From positions 50,466-114,465 of the forward strand of contig JAIMAQ010000008.1 of NCBI GenBank assembly GCA_023511875.1: DNA of 64,000 nucleotides, in the 5' to 3' direction. Shown here piece by piece: positions 24,859 through 34,196 of this stretch (positions are counted from its first letter, which is position 1; every line of letters starts with the position of its first letter). The DNA is from Thermoflavifilum sp. (lineage in GTDB: Bacteria > Bacteroidota > Bacteroidia > Chitinophagales > Chitinophagaceae). The position numbers and the translations under genes were made by a program. A model generated the notes under the pieces. It was given only the letters and a program-made list of their open reading frames with translations, did not search any database and was not told the origin of the DNA.

Positions 24859-25268
24859 GCCGAAAACCTCCACAGCGGCTGATTGTGTTTTATGATGGAG
24901 AATGCGTGCTTTGCAATCGCGCCATACGCATAGTGCTTCGTGCCGATTGTAAAGATGTATTCCGCATCACTCCCTTACAATCGGCTTTTGCACAACACAT
25001 CATTCACCAACATCCACCACCTCTACCCTCAGCATCTACGATATTGCTGTGGGATCAACATCAATGGTATGTGCGCAGCTCAGCGATTTTGCAGATATGT
25101 AAGCATCTTTGTAAGGGCTGGTCTATTTTGTATATATTTCGTTTGATTCCCCGACCATTACGCGATGCTTTGTATCAATACATTAGCCAACATCGTTATA
25201 GATGGTTTGGTAAATACCCTCACTGCCCTTTACCAGACCCAGTATACCAACACAAATTTTTAGAGTGA
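24855..25268 (+). CDS. DCC1-like thiol-disulfide oxidoreductase (DUF393)
   Basis: A 137 aa protein beginning with the family motif FYDGECVLCN, where Cys17 and Cys20 make the CxxC redox pair. The rest keeps the hydrophobic pattern of the DUF393 thioredoxin-like fold (ILQICKHLCKGWSILYIFRLIPRPLRDALYQYI). The substrate is unknown. It overlaps cdaA by four bases (ATGA), so it is translationally coupled to it. Confidence 0.85.
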   Translation: MSRKPPQRLIVFYDGECVLCNRAIRIVLRADCKDVFRITPLQSAFAQHIIHQHPPPLPSASTILLWDQHQWYVRSSAILQICKHLCKGWSILYIFRLIPRPLRDALYQYISQHRYRWFGKYPHCPLPDPVYQHKFLE

Positions 25269-25320
25269 ACCTTATTTTATGGAAATGAGTTTATTTTTAC
25301 GAAATTCATTTGAAAAGCAT

Positions 25321-26706
25321 ATGCGCACATTTTTATCGCTTGTTGTCATCATTGCATACGCCACCTTCGTCTGCAGCTGCCACCCATCTTCTTCTATACA
25401 AGATCAACACAGCTCTGTAGGTGTTACCAATGATACCAGCACGATCGACGGCCATCCAGCCTGGATCATGCAAGGAAATATCTATGAAGTAAACGTTAGG
25501 CAATACACTCCTGAAGGCACTTTTCAAGCTTTTGCTCGAAGCCTGCCTAGACTAAAAGCTATGGGCGTGCAAACCCTCTGGTTTATGCCTATTTACCCCA
25601 TTAGTCAAAAAGATCGCAAAGGCAAGCTGGGCAGCTACTATGCCGTGGCTAATTATGAGGCTATTAATCCAGAATTCGGGAACATGCAAGATTGGATAAA
25701 CCTGGTCAAACAATGTCATCAGATGGGGTTTAAGGTGATTATAGACTGGGTAGCTAATCACACTGGCGCCGATCATTATTGGATTACCGCTCATCCCGAT
25801 TTTTATGTGCACGACAGCGCAGGGAATCTGGTGAAACCCAATGGATGGGACGATGTGAGGCAATTAAATTATGCCAATCCTGCTTTACAAGATTCAATGA
25901 TTCAATGCATGAAATTTTGGGTAACCCATACAGATGTGGATGGCTTTCGTTGCGATTATGCTGTGGGGCCACCAGCCTCGTTTTGGAAAAGATGCATCGA
26001 TTCGCTGAGAAAAATCAAAAACTTGTTTATGCTGGCTGAAGCCGAAACCCCTGTGATGGATAGCATAGGCTTCGACGCCACATATGCTTGGGAAGCATTT
26101 CACATCATGAAGCAAATTGCAAAAGGAGAACGGCCTGCTTCGGCACTCGACAGTGTGCTCATGAAAACTAACGAGACTTATCCAGCGAATGCACTTAAGC
26201 TGTATTTCACCAGCAATCATGATGAGAATAGCTGGAACGGCGCAGATTATGCCACGATGCTCGGAGCCTCACACGCGCCCTTTGCCGTGCTTACCCAAAC
26301 ACTTGAGCGATCGATACCCCTCATCTATAGCGGCCAAGAAGAGCCAGTGCTCGATAGCATTAGCTTTTTTTACAAAGACCCCATTCCTTTTGGGAAATAC
26401 CAACGTGCTGCATTTTACCAAACCCTTTTACAATTGCGGGCCCATAATCCCGCACTCGCTGCCAACGCTTCATTTCACAAACTAAAAACCAATCGGGATG
26501 CTGCAGTGTTTGCATTTGTTCGCCAAGCACAAGCACATCGAGTGGTGGTATTGACCAACTTAACCAATAAACCGCAAACTTTTTCTGTACAAGATAGCTT
26601 GCTGAATGGCCAATTTAAAGATGTTTTCTCGCATCAAACCTTAACGCTTCAACCCAACTCTACCTTTCAGTTAAAACCTTGGCAGTATCGGGTATTGGCT
26701 TATTAG
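25321..26706 (+). CDS. GH13 alpha-amylase family lipoprotein
   Basis: A glycoside hydrolase with a lipoprotein-type signal (MRTFLSLVVIIAYATFVCSC). The GH13 landmarks are all present: a (beta/alpha)8 start NIYEVNVRQYTPEGT, region I VIIDWVANHT, region II DGFRCDYA with nucleophile Asp212, region III LAEAE with acid/base Glu240, and region IV TSNHDE with Asp301. A C-terminal beta domain begins near residue 380. It likely degrades alpha-glucans or maltodextrins at the outer membrane or in the periplasm. The start is placed to give a normal signal peptide; an ATG at 25279 would add 14 residues. Confidence 0.88.
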   Translation: MRTFLSLVVIIAYATFVCSCHPSSSIQDQHSSVGVTNDTSTIDGHPAWIMQGNIYEVNVRQYTPEGTFQAFARSLPRLKAMGVQTLWFMPIYPISQKDRKGKLGSYYAVANYEAINPEFGNMQDWINLVKQCHQMGFKVIIDWVANHTGADHYWITAHPDFYVHDSAGNLVKPNGWDDVRQLNYANPALQDSMIQCMKFWVTHTDVDGFRCDYAVGPPASFWKRCIDSLRKIKNLFMLAEAETPVMDSIGFDATYAWEAFHIMKQIAKGERPASALDSVLMKTNETYPANALKLYFTSNHDENSWNGADYATMLGASHAPFAVLTQTLERSIPLIYSGQEEPVLDSISFFYKDPIPFGKYQRAAFYQTLLQLRAHNPALAANASFHKLKTNRDAAVFAFVRQAQAHRVVVLTNLTNKPQTFSVQDSLLNGQFKDVFSHQTLTLQPNSTFQLKPWQYRVLAY

Positions 26707-26752
26707 AGAAGCAACAACTAACCCTGAAGCTTAACATTTCACACAGTATGCA

Positions 26753-27169
26753 TTAAAAACGCTCCAGCGCAGAAAAGAAAAAATCACATTCAATGCGGGC
26801 GTTTTCATCGGAGTCGGAACCGTGAATGGCATTGCGTTCTACCGACTCTGCATAGAGCTTGCGAATAGTATTGGCTTCGGCTTTAGCCGGATCTGTAGCC
26901 CCAATGAGCTTGCGAAAATCTTCTACGGCATTATCTTTTTCCAAAATCGCTGCAACCACTGGACCACTACTCATGAATTGTACCAGGCTTTCATAAAACG
27001 GTCGTTCCCGATGCACGGCATAAAAAGCAGCCGCTTTTTCTGGGCTCAAACGAGTAAGCTTAAGCGCTGCAATTCGAAAACCAGCCTCTTGAATACGTGA
27101 CAAAATAGCTCCTGTGTGTCCCTTCGCAAAAGCATCGGGCTTGATCATCGTAAAGGTAAATCTCCCCAT
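26753..27169 (-). CDS. ndk: Nucleoside diphosphate kinase
   Basis: Transfers the gamma phosphate between nucleoside triphosphates and diphosphates through a phosphohistidine. A compact 138 aa enzyme. The start [11 protein letters not shown] and the active-site stretch RNAIHGSDS with His116 are diagnostic. The family usually has about 140-150 aa. It lies alone on the minus strand between the GH13 gene and the nrnA-like gene, with one of the best promoters in the window immediately upstream. Confidence 0.96.
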   Translation of the reverse strand: MGRFTFTMIKPDAFAKGHTGAILSRIQEAGFRIAALKLTRLSPEKAAAFYAVHRERPFYESLVQFMSSGPVVAAILEKDNAVEDFRKLIGATDPAKAEANTIRKLYAESVERNAIHGSDSDENARIECDFFFSALERF

Positions 27170-27186
27170 AACTTGTTTTTAGTGCG

Positions 27187-27215
27187 CAAAGCTAAGGCAG
27201 TTTTTGCCTGAGCAA
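27187..27215 (-). promoter_or_regulatory. Putative ndk promoter
   Basis: On the minus strand TTG (27213-27215), 18 bases, then TAGCTTTG (27187-27194). Both elements and the spacing fit the Bacteroidota housekeeping promoter. It is 18 bases before the ndk ATG. Confidence 0.6.
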
Positions 27216-27269
27216 AAATTTTGCTTTTCCGTAATTTCTGGTGAACTTCGCACCTTGCCAGAATGGAAG

Positions 27270-28292
27270 ATGAAACCGATACTGGAGTTATTGCCTCTGC
27301 TAGCTACACCTCAACGCATTACCATCATCATGCATCAAAAACCCGATGCAGATGCTATGGGCTCATCACTGGCATTGTACCATTACCTTAAACTTAAAAA
27401 TCATCGGGTGCAAGTGGTTTCTCCAACCCTATATCCCGATTTTTTGAAATGGATGCCAGGTGCCGATCAAGTCATCATTTACGAGACACATCCCCAAGAA
27501 GGCACAGAAGCTTTGCAGCAGGCACAGATCATTTTCTGCATGGATTTTAACGCATTTCATCGCGCTCGCCCTGCCGATCAAGCCTTGGCCGAGAGTAACG
27601 GCATCAAAGTAATCATTGATCATCACTTACAACCAGAACCTGTCTTTGCATACGGCATCAGCAATGTACAAGCCAGCTCTACAGCTGAATTGGTTTACGA
27701 AGTCATCGTAGGATGGGGCGATCAACCACTCATCAACAATGAAATTGCTCAATGTATTTACGCCGGCACGATGACCGATACGGGATCATTTCGCTTTGCC
27801 GCTACCTCTGCTCGAGTACATCGAATGATAGCCGATCTGATGGATAAAGGCCTTCAACATGAACCTATCCATCAAGCAATCTATGATAATTTTTTAGAAA
27901 ACCGCTTGCGCTTTTTAGGCTTTGTCTTGTCAAACCGCATGGAAATATTCTATCCATACAATGCTGCTCTCATCGCTGTTCCCGCCAGCGATGTTCGCCG
28001 CTTTAACTTAAGTAGCGGAGATACAGAAGGTTTGGTCAATTATCCCCTCTCTATTCAAGGCATTAAACTATCTGCACTGATGGTGGAAAATCAACATGAA
28101 ATTCGCATTTCTTTTCGTTCTAAAGGAGATTTTGATGTAAATGAATTTGCTCGAAAATATTTCAATGGTGGAGGACACCAAAATGCTGCTGGAGGCCGCT
28201 CTACTGAATCACTGGATGCTACTGTTGCACGTTTTAAAAAAGCTTTGGAAGAAAACAAAGAGGCTCTTGCCAAACCGTTAAAAAAAACCTGA
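27270..28292 (+). CDS. DHH family phosphoesterase, NrnA-like
   Basis: A 340 aa protein of the DHH/DHHA1 superfamily. The metal motifs are KPDADAMGSS, CMDFN, the eponymous IIDHH and GTMTDTGSFRF. The C-terminal DHHA1 substrate domain ends with FNGGGHQNAAGG. Relatives (NrnA/YtqI) degrade very short RNAs and pAp, and some hydrolyse linear pApA or cyclic dinucleotides; with cdaA encoded 3 kb away a c-di-AMP turnover role is possible but unproven. The start is set at MKPILELL. An upstream TTG-type frame from 27204 would run through the ndk promoter and is unlikely. Confidence 0.87.
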   Translation: MKPILELLPLLATPQRITIIMHQKPDADAMGSSLALYHYLKLKNHRVQVVSPTLYPDFLKWMPGADQVIIYETHPQEGTEALQQAQIIFCMDFNAFHRARPADQALAESNGIKVIIDHHLQPEPVFAYGISNVQASSTAELVYEVIVGWGDQPLINNEIAQCIYAGTMTDTGSFRFAATSARVHRMIADLMDKGLQHEPIHQAIYDNFLENRLRFLGFVLSNRMEIFYPYNAALIAVPASDVRRFNLSSGDTEGLVNYPLSIQGIKLSALMVENQHEIRISFRSKGDFDVNEFARKYFNGGGHQNAAGGRSTESLDATVARFKKALEENKEALAKPLKKT

Positions 28293-28362
28293 TCCTACAC
28301 ATTCCCGAAAAAATCCGCTAATTTGCACGTTTCAAAAAATAAATAGAAAATTCCTATCGTTT

Positions 28363-29304
28363 ATGTCTCATACAACTCACAAGTCTACCCGCGTATCCTG
28401 GAAATGGCTTCACACTGGATGGTTTTACATTTTACTCGGGGCTAGCCTGGCCTCCTGTCAATCCCATTCTGGTTATCAAAAAACGCCAGGGGGAATCATG
28501 TATAAGATTCTCGATTCGCACAAAGGTCCCAAACCTAAAGTTGGCGACTACCTCAAGCTGCAAATCACTACATCGGTTGGCGACACTGTGCTCATGGATA
28601 CCCATAAAATGGGTGGGCCCACACGCGTGCAGCTCCAAAATCCACAGGGAAAATTTGATATTATGGAAGCCCTAGCGCTGCTTTCCGCAGGAGATAGTGC
28701 TATTTTCTTGATCCCAGCCGATTCGGTGATTCCCGACATCAGCCGATTCCCCTATATCAAAAAGGGAGACAACCTCAAAATAGCTGTCAAATTGCTCGCT
28801 ATTCAAAATGCACAGCAGATGCAGGAAGACCTGCAAAAAGAGCATGCTGCACAACTGGAAAAAGATGAAAAAACCATCGAGGATTACCTAAACCAACATC
28901 ATCTCACGGCCACCAAAACTCCCGGCGGCGTATATATCGTGATTCATCAGCAAGGTAATGGACCCGTTCCCCAACCCGGCGACCAAGTGCAGATTAACTA
29001 CACCGGTCGAAGCCTGGATGGAAAACCTTTCGATTCTAATGTAGATACTTCTTTTCAGATCGTACACCATCCACTAGAGCCTTTTGTATTCACCATTGGC
29101 CAGGGACAAGTGTTGAAGGGTATGGATGAAGCCATTATGCAAATGAAACAAGGCACCAAAGCTACCATCTACATCCCTTCCGGTTTAGCATATGGCCCTG
29201 CTGGTCAGCCACCCGTGATCGAACCTAATGAAATTCTGGCTTTCGATATCGACTTACTACAAGTGAAGCCAGTTGCTAAATCCAACGCCCAGGCTTCGCA
29301 CTAA
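28363..29304 (+). CDS. FKBP-type peptidyl-prolyl isomerase lipoprotein, two FKBP-like domains
   Basis: A 313 aa lipoprotein (lipobox LASC near residue 33). The first domain (about 45-150) is a degenerate FKBP fold ([20 protein letters not shown], ending in [11 protein letters not shown]). A helical linker rich in Lys, Glu and Gln follows. The second domain (about 185-300) is a canonical [25 protein letters not shown], the [15 protein letters not shown] core and [19 protein letters not shown]. It catalyses proline isomerisation in the envelope. Only the second domain looks catalytically complete. TAATTTG at 28319-28325 may be a promoter remnant. A strong terminator follows. Confidence 0.9.
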   Translation: MSHTTHKSTRVSWKWLHTGWFYILLGASLASCQSHSGYQKTPGGIMYKILDSHKGPKPKVGDYLKLQITTSVGDTVLMDTHKMGGPTRVQLQNPQGKFDIMEALALLSAGDSAIFLIPADSVIPDISRFPYIKKGDNLKIAVKLLAIQNAQQMQEDLQKEHAAQLEKDEKTIEDYLNQHHLTATKTPGGVYIVIHQQGNGPVPQPGDQVQINYTGRSLDGKPFDSNVDTSFQIVHHPLEPFVFTIGQGQVLKGMDEAIMQMKQGTKATIYIPSGLAYGPAGQPPVIEPNEILAFDIDLLQVKPVAKSNAQASH

Positions 29305-29334
29305 TCAAGACTCAATTTGATTCCATTATATCCT

Positions 29335-29360
29335 GCCCCAGATATTTCTGGGGCTTTTTT
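29335..29360 (+). terminator. Rho-independent terminator after the FKBP gene
   Basis: GCCCCAGA (29335-29342) pairs perfectly with TCTGGGGC (29347-29354) around loop TATT, followed by six T residues. It begins 31 bases after the FKBP stop. Confidence 0.92.
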
Positions 29361-29420
29361 GTGGCACCTGTATTCTTCAACTTAACCGGTGCTTCTGGAA
29401 ATTGCGTAGATTTGTTGATC

Positions 29421-30665
29421 ATGATCGACACACATACCCATAGCACCCTTTCAGCGTATTACCTGCAATTAGAAGAACAATATGTGGCCCACAATTATCA
29501 TCCATTGCCCGTAGTCTTCTCTAGAGGGCAGGGAGTATATGTTTGGGATGTGGAAGGGAAAAAATATTATGATTTCTTATCGGGCTATTCAGCACTCAAC
29601 CAAGGACATGTCCACCCCCGCCTGGTGAAAGCCTTCACCGAACAAGCACAAAAGCTTACCCTCACCTCCCGGGCTTTCTACAACGACCAGCTTGGCGAAA
29701 TGGCTCGCTTTCTGACGAGTTTGCTAGGTTACGACAAACTCTTGCCCATGAACACAGGTGTAGAAGCAGTAGAAACTGCCCTAAAGCTGGCACGCAAATG
29801 GGCTTACCAAGTGAAGGGAGTTCCGAAAAACAAGGCAAAGATTATTGTCTGTGAAAACAATTTTCATGGCCGTACGCTGAATGTGATCTCTTTTAGCACC
29901 GACCCACTTGCTAAAGAAGGATTTGGACCCTATATGCCCGGATACGAAATTATTCCTTATAACGATCTAAAAGCTCTCGAAAAAGCTCTACAAGACCCCA
30001 ATGTAGCCGCATTTTTAGTTGAACCCATACAGGGTGAAGCTGGCGTAATTGTGCCCGACAACGGCTATTTATCTACAGCAAAAGATTTATGCAAGCAGGC
30101 TCACGTGCTTTTCATTGCCGATGAAATCCAAACCGGACTTGGCCGTACTGGTAAAATGCTTTGTTGCGATCACGAGCAAGTAAAACCCGATATCCTGATC
30201 CTGGGTAAAGCCCTTTCAGGCGGCATGATGCCCATATCGGCTGTATTGGCCAACGACGAAGTGATGCTTACCATCGGCCCAGGCGAGCACGGTTCTACTT
30301 TTGGCGGGAATCCATTGGCATGCCGCATTGCCCGAGAAGCCGTTCAGATCATCATCGACGAGCATTTAGCCGAAAATGCCGCCATACAAGGTGCCTATTT
30401 TCGAGAACAGCTCCTCAACATGCATGCTCCACTGATTCGCGAAGTGCGTGGAAAGGGACTGCTCAACGCTATTGTCATCGATCATCCCCATCCAGATGCA
30501 GCTTGGAAACTTTGCTTGCTCATGCGAGATCATGGATTATTGGCTAAACCTACTCATGGCGATCGCATCCGCTTAGCCCCCCCTCTTACCATTACTCGCG
30601 AGCAAATAGATGAATGCTTAGCCATCATGGAAACGAGTCTAAAAAAATTTAGCTCAACCTATTGA
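29421..30665 (+). CDS. rocD: Ornithine--oxo-acid transaminase
   Basis: A 414 aa class III PLP aminotransferase that converts ornithine and 2-oxoglutarate to glutamate semialdehyde and glutamate. Family segments: [59 protein letters not shown] and [13 protein letters not shown] with the Schiff-base Lys263. The start [11 protein letters not shown] context is specific to ornithine aminotransferases rather than acetylornithine enzymes. The start MIDTHTH is chosen over a frame that reaches into the preceding terminator. The next gene begins three bases after its stop. Confidence 0.92.
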   Translation: MIDTHTHSTLSAYYLQLEEQYVAHNYHPLPVVFSRGQGVYVWDVEGKKYYDFLSGYSALNQGHVHPRLVKAFTEQAQKLTLTSRAFYNDQLGEMARFLTSLLGYDKLLPMNTGVEAVETALKLARKWAYQVKGVPKNKAKIIVCENNFHGRTLNVISFSTDPLAKEGFGPYMPGYEIIPYNDLKALEKALQDPNVAAFLVEPIQGEAGVIVPDNGYLSTAKDLCKQAHVLFIADEIQTGLGRTGKMLCCDHEQVKPDILILGKALSGGMMPISAVLANDEVMLTIGPGEHGSTFGGNPLACRIAREAVQIIIDEHLAENAAIQGAYFREQLLNMHAPLIREVRGKGLLNAIVIDHPHPDAAWKLCLLMRDHGLLAKPTHGDRIRLAPPLTITREQIDECLAIMETSLKKFSSTY

Positions 30666-30668
30666 GGA

Positions 30669-31313
30669 ATGGAAACTACATTCCCGCATCAAGAAAATCT
30701 TCCTACATCTACTGGCACTGCTAGTTTTTCAGAAGCTTTATTCATGTCGCTAGCTTTCACCCTCGCCTTAAATGCTGCACACCTTCCCGTAACACTAATC
30801 TGGAAAGCCGGGCTCTTACAAGGTGTTCTCTTCGCCCTTTTGCTGAGTTATGGAGCTTATCACACTCAACTCAACTGGCTCCGACCAACTCCGCCTTTTG
30901 ACGAAACAAGCCTAACTAAAGCCATAGAACGATTGATGGAACTGGGATTGCCCGAAGCATTGTGCAAAGAAATGGTACTTCAAGAATGGGAAGAAAACCA
31001 GTCCTTACGCTGGGAGCCTGTTGACAATGAGCATCTTGACCAAAAAACCATATCGCATATCGCCATGCGAGAAGCACTGCTAGTAGGCACTTCTGCTTTG
31101 GGAGGTTGCGCAGTGGTCCTCGTTAGCTACTGTTTTACTACCCCATCCATAGCTCCCTGGATCTCCTTAGGAATAGCCATGTGCGCATTGATAGCTCTTT
31201 CATTATCGATTCCACATGCTAATAGACGCCAAAAAATATTAGACTGGACCTTACTGCTGTTGATGGTTTCTGGCTGTGCCCTTCTAGTAGGACATCTTTT
31301 CTATATTTCCTGA
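30669..31313 (+). CDS. Predicted membrane protein, weakly VIT1-like
   Basis: A 214 aa protein with about five hydrophobic segments: two in residues 22-65, and three from about 140 to 213. Between them a soluble helical stretch (TSLTKAIERLMELGLPEALCKEMVLQEW) resembles in outline the cytoplasmic helices of VIT1/CCC1 iron and manganese transporters, followed by a MREALLVGTSALGG helix as in that family. The characteristic acidic metal ligands are not clearly retained, so a diverged or non-transporting member is possible. It starts three bases after rocD and overlaps the convergent gene by 13 bases. Confidence 0.5.
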   Translation: METTFPHQENLPTSTGTASFSEALFMSLAFTLALNAAHLPVTLIWKAGLLQGVLFALLLSYGAYHTQLNWLRPTPPFDETSLTKAIERLMELGLPEALCKEMVLQEWEENQSLRWEPVDNEHLDQKTISHIAMREALLVGTSALGGCAVVLVSYCFTTPSIAPWISLGIAMCALIALSLSIPHANRRQKILDWTLLLLMVSGCALLVGHLFYIS

Positions 31314-31711
31314 CGAGTGGCCGAATCTTGAGGATCTGCAGGTGGAAATAAAATGGCTACAAAAGTGGCTATACTCGCAATTAAGTTTACAAAAAGCCCC
31401 CAACGTTTCGTTGGACAATAACCGGCTTCACAATGGCTAAACAACAAATAATTACGCATCATCCAAGCAACCAACAAGGCACCTAATACCAAATTTATGC
31501 GTTTGCTCCAAAGCCTGTTTATCAACATATTCACTATAATCCAGAAAGCAAAAAATAGGTATAAAATGCCTGGCTTGCCTAAATTAGTATGATCGGTATA
31601 CATACCCGTTAAAGTAGCCTGCAAAGGATCAATATATACCCACGGCAAAAAAACAGAAATCATCACAAGTAAAGCACAGGCTATACCTATGTAGGAACGA
31701 TTCTTTATCAT
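31301..31711 (-). CDS. Predicted four-helix membrane protein
   Basis: A 136 aa protein with four hydrophobic helices, at about residues 7-27, 47-65, 72-88 and 107-124. A short loop holds two cysteines (CEAGYCPTKRWG). Family unknown to me; small tetraspan proteins like this are common in Bacteroidota. It overlaps the convergent gene on the plus strand at its end. No function can be assigned. Confidence 0.5.
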   Translation of the reverse strand: MIKNRSYIGIACALLVMISVFLPWVYIDPLQATLTGMYTDHTNLGKPGILYLFFAFWIIVNMLINRLWSKRINLVLGALLVAWMMRNYLLFSHCEAGYCPTKRWGLFVNLIASIATFVAILFPPADPQDSATRQEI

Positions 31712-31949
31712 TGTACAATAAATTGAACATATTTTATTCGGTGCACAAATCTACTTGAGAAAATCTTACCATGAAACCATCTGATCAAGTTTCATCTGAA
31801 AACATTTTATGGTTAAAAGACCAAATGGAACTTTACATGTTATTACACATTTAACACAATTTTGATTAATATTATTATAATACGCGCCAAACAAGTATAG
31901 AATTTGATGAAACATCTATGCATTCATTCACTTTAAAAATCTTAAAACC

Positions 31950-32606
31950 ATGAAATACCAAAAATTCAAATCAGCCAAATGGCCTATATTAGTAGCCATC
32001 ACATTCGCAGGATTATGGATGGGTTGTCAGAAAGATCCCATGAACAATTTATCGATCGATGACACCCATTTGTATATCACCAACTATGATACAACGGTTA
32101 ATTTCGCTAATTACAAAACATTCAGCATCGTTGACTCAGTTGCACTAGTAAGCAACACGCAGGGTAATTCTAGAGAACTTACACCCGCCGATCAAGCATT
32201 GCTTCAAGCAATCATTAGCCAAATGCAATCACGTGGATATGTATTGGTAGATAAATCACAAAACCCAGACCTGGCTATTAACGTTACGAAGGTCAGCAAT
32301 TTGTACACGGGTGTAAGCATTTATCCTGGATACTGGGATAACCCACTGTATGGCTATTGGGATCCATTTTATTGGGGTTATTATGGATATAGCTATTATT
32401 TTCCACCCACTTACCAGTTTTATCAAGTCAACCAAACTTATTACACCATTGATATGCTTGATCTGAAAAATGCAGCCAAAAACAACAATCAACTTAAAGT
32501 TATTTGGAATGCACAGATCAGAGGAGAAGCTGTGGATGATCCTTCAGCCGTTAATGCCGAGATACAAGCTGTGTTTAACCAATCTGCTTATTTGAAAACC
32601 ATGTAA
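31950..32606 (+). CDS. DUF4136 domain lipoprotein
   Basis: A 218 aa lipoprotein: the signal ends in WMGC near residue 26. The DUF4136 fold follows, recognised by NYDTTVNFANYKTFSIVD at the start, a helix ending in MQSRGYVLVD and PDLAINVTK, and the closing IWNAQIRGEAV segment. Residues about 120-150 are very rich in Tyr, Trp and Pro (GYWDPFYWGYYGYSYYF), a common insert in the family. Likely periplasmic, at the outer membrane. Function unknown. The next barrel gene starts 21 bases later, so they form a pair. Confidence 0.83.
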   Translation: MKYQKFKSAKWPILVAITFAGLWMGCQKDPMNNLSIDDTHLYITNYDTTVNFANYKTFSIVDSVALVSNTQGNSRELTPADQALLQAIISQMQSRGYVLVDKSQNPDLAINVTKVSNLYTGVSIYPGYWDNPLYGYWDPFYWGYYGYSYYFPPTYQFYQVNQTYYTIDMLDLKNAAKNNNQLKVIWNAQIRGEAVDDPSAVNAEIQAVFNQSAYLKTM

Positions 32607-32627
32607 TTCTATAAACTTAAAACCGAA

Positions 32628-33344
32628 ATGAAGATGAAAACAATATTTCGTATTCCGTTCATATTACTGGTTATTGGGCTGAGTACTATTTCTGGATATG
32701 CACAAGTTTTTTATCCACCTTATCCACCCAGCCCTTATCGCCCTCATCCATATTCCCGACACAACGATGATTACACAACCTATAGCAATCGGCCTAGCAA
32801 TCATCCTTTGCTATTTAGTTTAAACTACAATGTGTCGGGACTGCTCGGCAGCTCACATGATTACATTGGCAAGGTGAGCCCGCGCGGCTGGAATGCTTCT
32901 TTGTTGTATCCCATCAATAACCATTGGGCTGTGGGACTGAGTGGTGGCTATCAAGATTATTACGAAAAATTACCTCGGCAAATTTATCATCAACCCGGAA
33001 GCGATATTTCAGCAGTGCAAACACATGTAATTGAAACCATTCCTATCTTGGCTACTGGGCAATATTATTTTTCTTCAGAGAAAAACTTTCACCCATATGT
33101 TTCCTTGGGCGTGGGTATAAATAACATTAATTATCAAAAATGGTGGGGTGAATATGAAGAAAGCCATAACAGCTGGAACTTTGCTGTATCGCCAGCTGTA
33201 GGCCTGCAGATACCTTTCACCAAATCACAGACGGTAGGATTAAACGTACAGGCCGGTTATGCGTATAGCCCATACAACTATAACGATGTAAAGAATGTGA
33301 GCAATTGGTTTGGACAAATAGGATTGTTTGCACAATTGAAATAA
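32628..33344 (+). CDS. Outer-membrane beta-barrel protein
   Basis: A 238 aa protein with a signal peptide (cleavage at YA-Q near residue 26), a Pro/Tyr/His-rich linker (YPPYPPSPYRPHPYSRH), then amphipathic strands characteristic of small OmpA/OmpW-like barrels (WNASLLYPINNHWAVGLSGGYQDYY, HPYVSLGVGINNINYQ). It ends in IGLFAQLK, with Phe three residues before the chain end region rather than terminal. It follows the DUF4136 lipoprotein and is closed by a strong hairpin. MKMKTIF and MKTIF are both possible starts. Confidence 0.75.
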   Translation: MKMKTIFRIPFILLVIGLSTISGYAQVFYPPYPPSPYRPHPYSRHNDDYTTYSNRPSNHPLLFSLNYNVSGLLGSSHDYIGKVSPRGWNASLLYPINNHWAVGLSGGYQDYYEKLPRQIYHQPGSDISAVQTHVIETIPILATGQYYFSSEKNFHPYVSLGVGINNINYQKWWGEYEESHNSWNFAVSPAVGLQIPFTKSQTVGLNVQAGYAYSPYNYNDVKNVSNWFGQIGLFAQLK

Positions 33345-33366
33345 GCAATTGCCTTGTTAAAGTATA

Positions 33367-33408
33367 ACAATGCAGGCAGGGGCAAATTATTGCTCCTGCC
33401 TGCATTGT
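33367..33408. terminator. Bidirectional terminator between barrel and slipin genes
   Basis: A 19-base-pair stem (33367-33385 with 33390-33408) with one G-U pair and loop ATTA; the outer part is ACAATGCAGGCAGG. It fills the space between two convergent genes and touches the slipin stop codon. T runs on either side are short, but the stem is very stable. Confidence 0.8.
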
Positions 33409-34185
33409 TTAAGATGAAGATTTGCTGCCCACGTGTTGCTCAAAAAATGGTTTAAGCAAATCAATGGGTACAGGGAAGATAGTGGTAGAATTGTTTTCGG
33501 TAGCGATTTCCCGAAGAGTTTGCAAATAGCGCAGGGTAAGTGCACTGGGTTGCTCGTTGAGGATCTTAGCCGCATCGGCCAGCCTCTGTGAGGCCTGGTA
33601 TTCTCCTTCTGCAGCAATTACTTTTGAGCGGCGCTCACGCTCCGCCTCAGCCTGCCGAGCCATAGCCCGCTGCATTTCTTGAGGCAAATCAATTTGCTTG
33701 ACCTCCACGTTTGATACTTTAATCCCCCAAGGAGCCGTATGGGCATCAATGATTTGCTGAAGTTTTTGATTAATTTTTTCACGTTGTGAAAGAATATCAT
33801 CGAGCTCCGATTGCCCCATAACGCTACGCAAGGTGGTTTGCGAAAGCTGTGAAGTAGCAAATAAATAATTTTCTACTTCAACAATAGCTTTCTCGGGTTC
33901 AATGACACGAAAATATACTACAGCATTCACTTTGATCGATACATTATCGAGCGTAATCACATCTTGTGTGGGCACATCCATGACCACAGTGCGTAGACTC
34001 ACGCGAACCATTTTATCAATGATCGGAATTAAAATGATGATTCCTGGACCCTTTGCCCCGCCTAACAACCTACCCAACCTAAAAACTACGGCTCTTTCAT
34101 ACTCTCGCAAGATGCGAATAGCATTGAATAAGATCAAGACGATAAAGATGATCAATACTAAGGTAAACACAGAGAGCGATTGCAT
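33409..34185 (-). CDS. Slipin family SPFH protein (stomatin-like)
   Basis: A 258 aa membrane protein with one N-terminal hydrophobic helix (5-23) and an SPFH/band-7 domain (about 25-200): [42 protein letters not shown] strand and the [17 protein letters not shown] segment. An alanine/glutamate-rich coiled coil ([21 protein letters not shown]) follows. Slipins oligomerise in inner-membrane microdomains. It is 11 bases downstream of an NfeD-type protease gene, the conserved partner of prokaryotic stomatins. Confidence 0.92.
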   Translation of the reverse strand: MQSLSVFTLVLIIFIVLILFNAIRILREYERAVVFRLGRLLGGAKGPGIIILIPIIDKMVRVSLRTVVMDVPTQDVITLDNVSIKVNAVVYFRVIEPEKAIVEVENYLFATSQLSQTTLRSVMGQSELDDILSQREKINQKLQQIIDAHTAPWGIKVSNVEVKQIDLPQEMQRAMARQAEAERERRSKVIAAEGEYQASQRLADAAKILNEQPSALTLRYLQTLREIATENNSTTIFPVPIDLLKPFFEQHVGSKSSS

Positions 34186-34196
34186 ATGACTATTTT

